A DNA stretch of 64,000 bases from Bacteroidota bacterium (GTDB lineage Bacteria > Bacteroidota > Bacteroidia > Chitinophagales > Chitinophagaceae): NCBI GenBank assembly GCA_018268085.1, contig JAFDXE010000017.1, forward strand, positions 1 to 64,000. The letters run 5' to 3'. Positions 62,896-64,000 of the stretch are shown in pieces. The notes below the pieces were generated by a model that did no database searches, had not been told where the DNA came from, and saw only the letters and a list, made by a program, of their open reading frames with translations. The translations under genes and the position numbers were made by a program. Numbering within the stretch: position 1 is the first letter of the stretch; every line of letters starts with the position of its first letter.

Positions 62896-63477
62896 TCATT
62901 TAACGGGTTTTTCATTAGTTGTTGCTTTACTAAAAACACCTGATCTTTTTTCAAAAAAATAGATAAGGATAAAAATAGCGATATAGGCTACGATATTAAA
63001 CAATGTATGGTGGTCAATCCCAAACGGTTCCATCGAATCGTGTTGTATGGCCAGGAGTAAAGCAGCAATCCTTCCTATATTAATCAACCATATAATCATC
63101 AATCCGCCAATCCACCATTTTAATTTGCGCATAAAAGTTCCGGTTGAGGCGATCACGAATGCAATCCAGAAACTCATTACGCCATAACCGATGCAGCTAT
63201 ACGAAAGAAATACACCCCGCCCGCCGGTTTTCCTTAGCCTGAAGTCTTCTGTTGAATAAGTATCTGTTCCTAAAAATGCCAGTAACTTTTTACTACCAAA
63301 TAATAATGTTCGTCTGAGCCAGTTTGGATAATTCAAATAATGATCTGCGAATGCACTATAAATTTTCCCGGGAGAGGTGATCCCGATAAATGCAACTGTA
63401 CCGTAATAAGCTACGGCAAAAATCAGGATAAACTTTACACTGAAAAGCATAAACGTTCTGTCTTTCAGTAAATTCAT
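62896..63477 (-). CDS. Exosortase/archaeosortase family transpeptidase-like membrane protein
   Basis: 193 residues with about five or six helices. The catalytic triad pattern is visible: Cys in LSYSCIGYGVMSFWIAF, Arg in WLINIGRIAALLLAI and His in GIDHHTLFNIVAY. Exosortases cut PEP-CTERM-like tails and couple proteins to envelope glycans; Bacteroidota have short subtypes within polysaccharide clusters, as here. No matching target protein with a C-terminal sorting tail is visible in the window, so subtype and substrate are open. Confidence 0.85.
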   Translation of the reverse strand: MNLLKDRTFMLFSVKFILIFAVAYYGTVAFIGITSPGKIYSAFADHYLNYPNWLRRTLLFGSKKLLAFLGTDTYSTEDFRLRKTGGRGVFLSYSCIGYGVMSFWIAFVIASTGTFMRKLKWWIGGLMIIWLINIGRIAALLLAIQHDSMEPFGIDHHTLFNIVAYIAIFILIYFFEKRSGVFSKATTNEKPVK

Positions 63478-63515
63478 AACAACCCTGTTTTATAAAAGTT
63501 AGCATTCATACAAAA

Positions 63516-64000
63516 TTATTTTCCCTGGTTCATGTTAAACATTTTTTCATACTGCGCTTTAAGCGTGGTTATGTTTATACTGTTCCGGGCAAAATTTACT
63601 GCCGACCTGCACCATTCATTGTATTGTTCCTGGTTCATTGCAGCGAAAAAGTTTATACCGTTTACAATTTCCTCTACATTGGTATCAATATTTAATCCAC
63701 TCTTATTGGCCTGTAAAAAATTCCATGGAGTAAATTTGCTGGTGATTACCGGCTTGCCCACACTGAGTGCTTCATAAATAGAGTGACCGAAATTTTCACT
63801 TTCACTTGGTAAAATAAACACATGGCAAAGCTTCAGGTATTTTTCTACTTCCCTTGGAAACACTTCACCGTGGTACGTAACTTTTACATTTTCCGGCATC
63901 TTCTTTATCTGCTCCTGGCATTTCTGCCAGTATTGCATTTCCTTTACTGCACCATATATATCGTATTCAATATTTACCTTACATTGTTCCAGGGATTTTA
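63516..64000 (-). CDS. GT4 family glycosyltransferase, 5' end outside the window
   Basis: The frame stays open to base 64000; 161 residues of the C-terminal part are seen. GT-B/GT4 features: VTYHGEVFPREVEKYLKLCHVFILPSE, then SENFGHSIYEALSVGKPVI, the E-x7-E donor-binding motif of family GT4, and SGLNID. It is the first visible gene of the polysaccharide cluster and lies 38 bp before the exosortase gene. Confidence 0.9.
   Translation of the reverse strand, partial: KSLEQCKVNIEYDIYGAVKEMQYWQKCQEQIKKMPENVKVTYHGEVFPREVEKYLKLCHVFILPSESENFGHSIYEALSVGKPVITSKFTPWNFLQANKSGLNIDTNVEEIVNGINFFAAMNQEQYNEWCRSAVNFARNSINITTLKAQYEKMFNMNQGK

Noticed and set aside
1..64000. CRISPR arrays, insertion sequences, prophage
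   Set aside because: No regularly spaced direct repeats and no transposase or phage structural genes were found. The only short tandem repeats are the degenerate intergenic ones listed.

Overview
The window comes from a bacterium of the phylum Bacteroidota, most likely the Chitinophagaceae. Four large exported proteins end in type IX secretion (T9SS) sorting domains: one gliding-motility type B domain and three type A domains. Promoters follow the Bacteroidota pattern (-7 box TANNTTTG) rather than the E. coli one. Other pointers are a futalosine-pathway menaquinone gene (mqnA), a bacillithiol-linked YtxJ protein, an ssrA tag ending in YAMAA and small families such as DUF6132. The sequence is moderately AT-rich and looks chromosomal. 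Housekeeping genes dominate, and no transposase, phage gene or CRISPR array was seen.

Layout. 0-9.3 kb: end of a giant surface protein, mqnA, purB, a duplicated LamG-like secreted protein, prfC and a membrane-anchored MutS-like ATPase. 9.4-11.1 kb: tmRNA, then a small minus-strand redox/sulfur operon (DUF2892, OsmC, DUF6132, rhodanese) with a Crp/Fnr-like palindrome upstream. 11.4-11.9 kb: decayed 3' end of a GH97 alpha-glucosidase. 12.0-21.4 kb: a compact galactan operon (LacI regulator, GH53 lipoprotein, GH2-GH53 fusion, galactokinase, sodium/sugar symporter, mutarotase) behind a perfect 16-bp LacI-type operator. 21.4-31.5 kb: a tandem-repeat T9SS protein, a subclass B1 metallo-beta-lactamase, ytxJ with a small lipoprotein, an exonuclease, a dolichol-phosphate-mannose-synthase-like enzyme, xerD and rnhA. 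31.6-36.0 kb: acyl-CoA carboxylase beta subunit, a cytochrome c-like lipoprotein, an HTTM membrane protein and an SDR. 36.0-44.0 kb: two clusters of tiny basic proteins flank a block with an HD protein, a nucleotide-transporter/HEAT protein with a cyclic-nucleotide-binding partner, a glycosyltransferase and a membrane TPR protein. 44.4-59.4 kb: CotH-like T9SS protein, secreted archaemetzincin, tRNA-Leu, hscB, a LYS1-like dehydrogenase, trmN6-like, tsaD, an ABC permease, rseP, dxr, a Gfo/Idh oxidoreductase, a GH3-like enzyme and mtaB. 59.5-64.0 kb: the end of a minus-strand surface-polysaccharide cluster (glycosyltransferases, exosortase, carbamoyltransferase, CpsB-type phosphatase).

The most novel item is a family of five 44-58 residue paralogous microproteins (36.06-36.44 and 43.40-43.95 kb). 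They share a C-terminal motif close to FS-x-A-[DE]-[LM]-W-[NK]-I-x-x-x-R. Three form a tandem operon behind a textbook Bacteroidota promoter. I do not recognise the family and assign it no function. Other points of interest are the GH2-GH53 fusion served by a symporter with no SusC/SusD in the locus, the B1 metallo-beta-lactamase, promoters that imply leaderless mRNAs, and a duplicated intergenic element carrying a perfect 20-bp palindrome.
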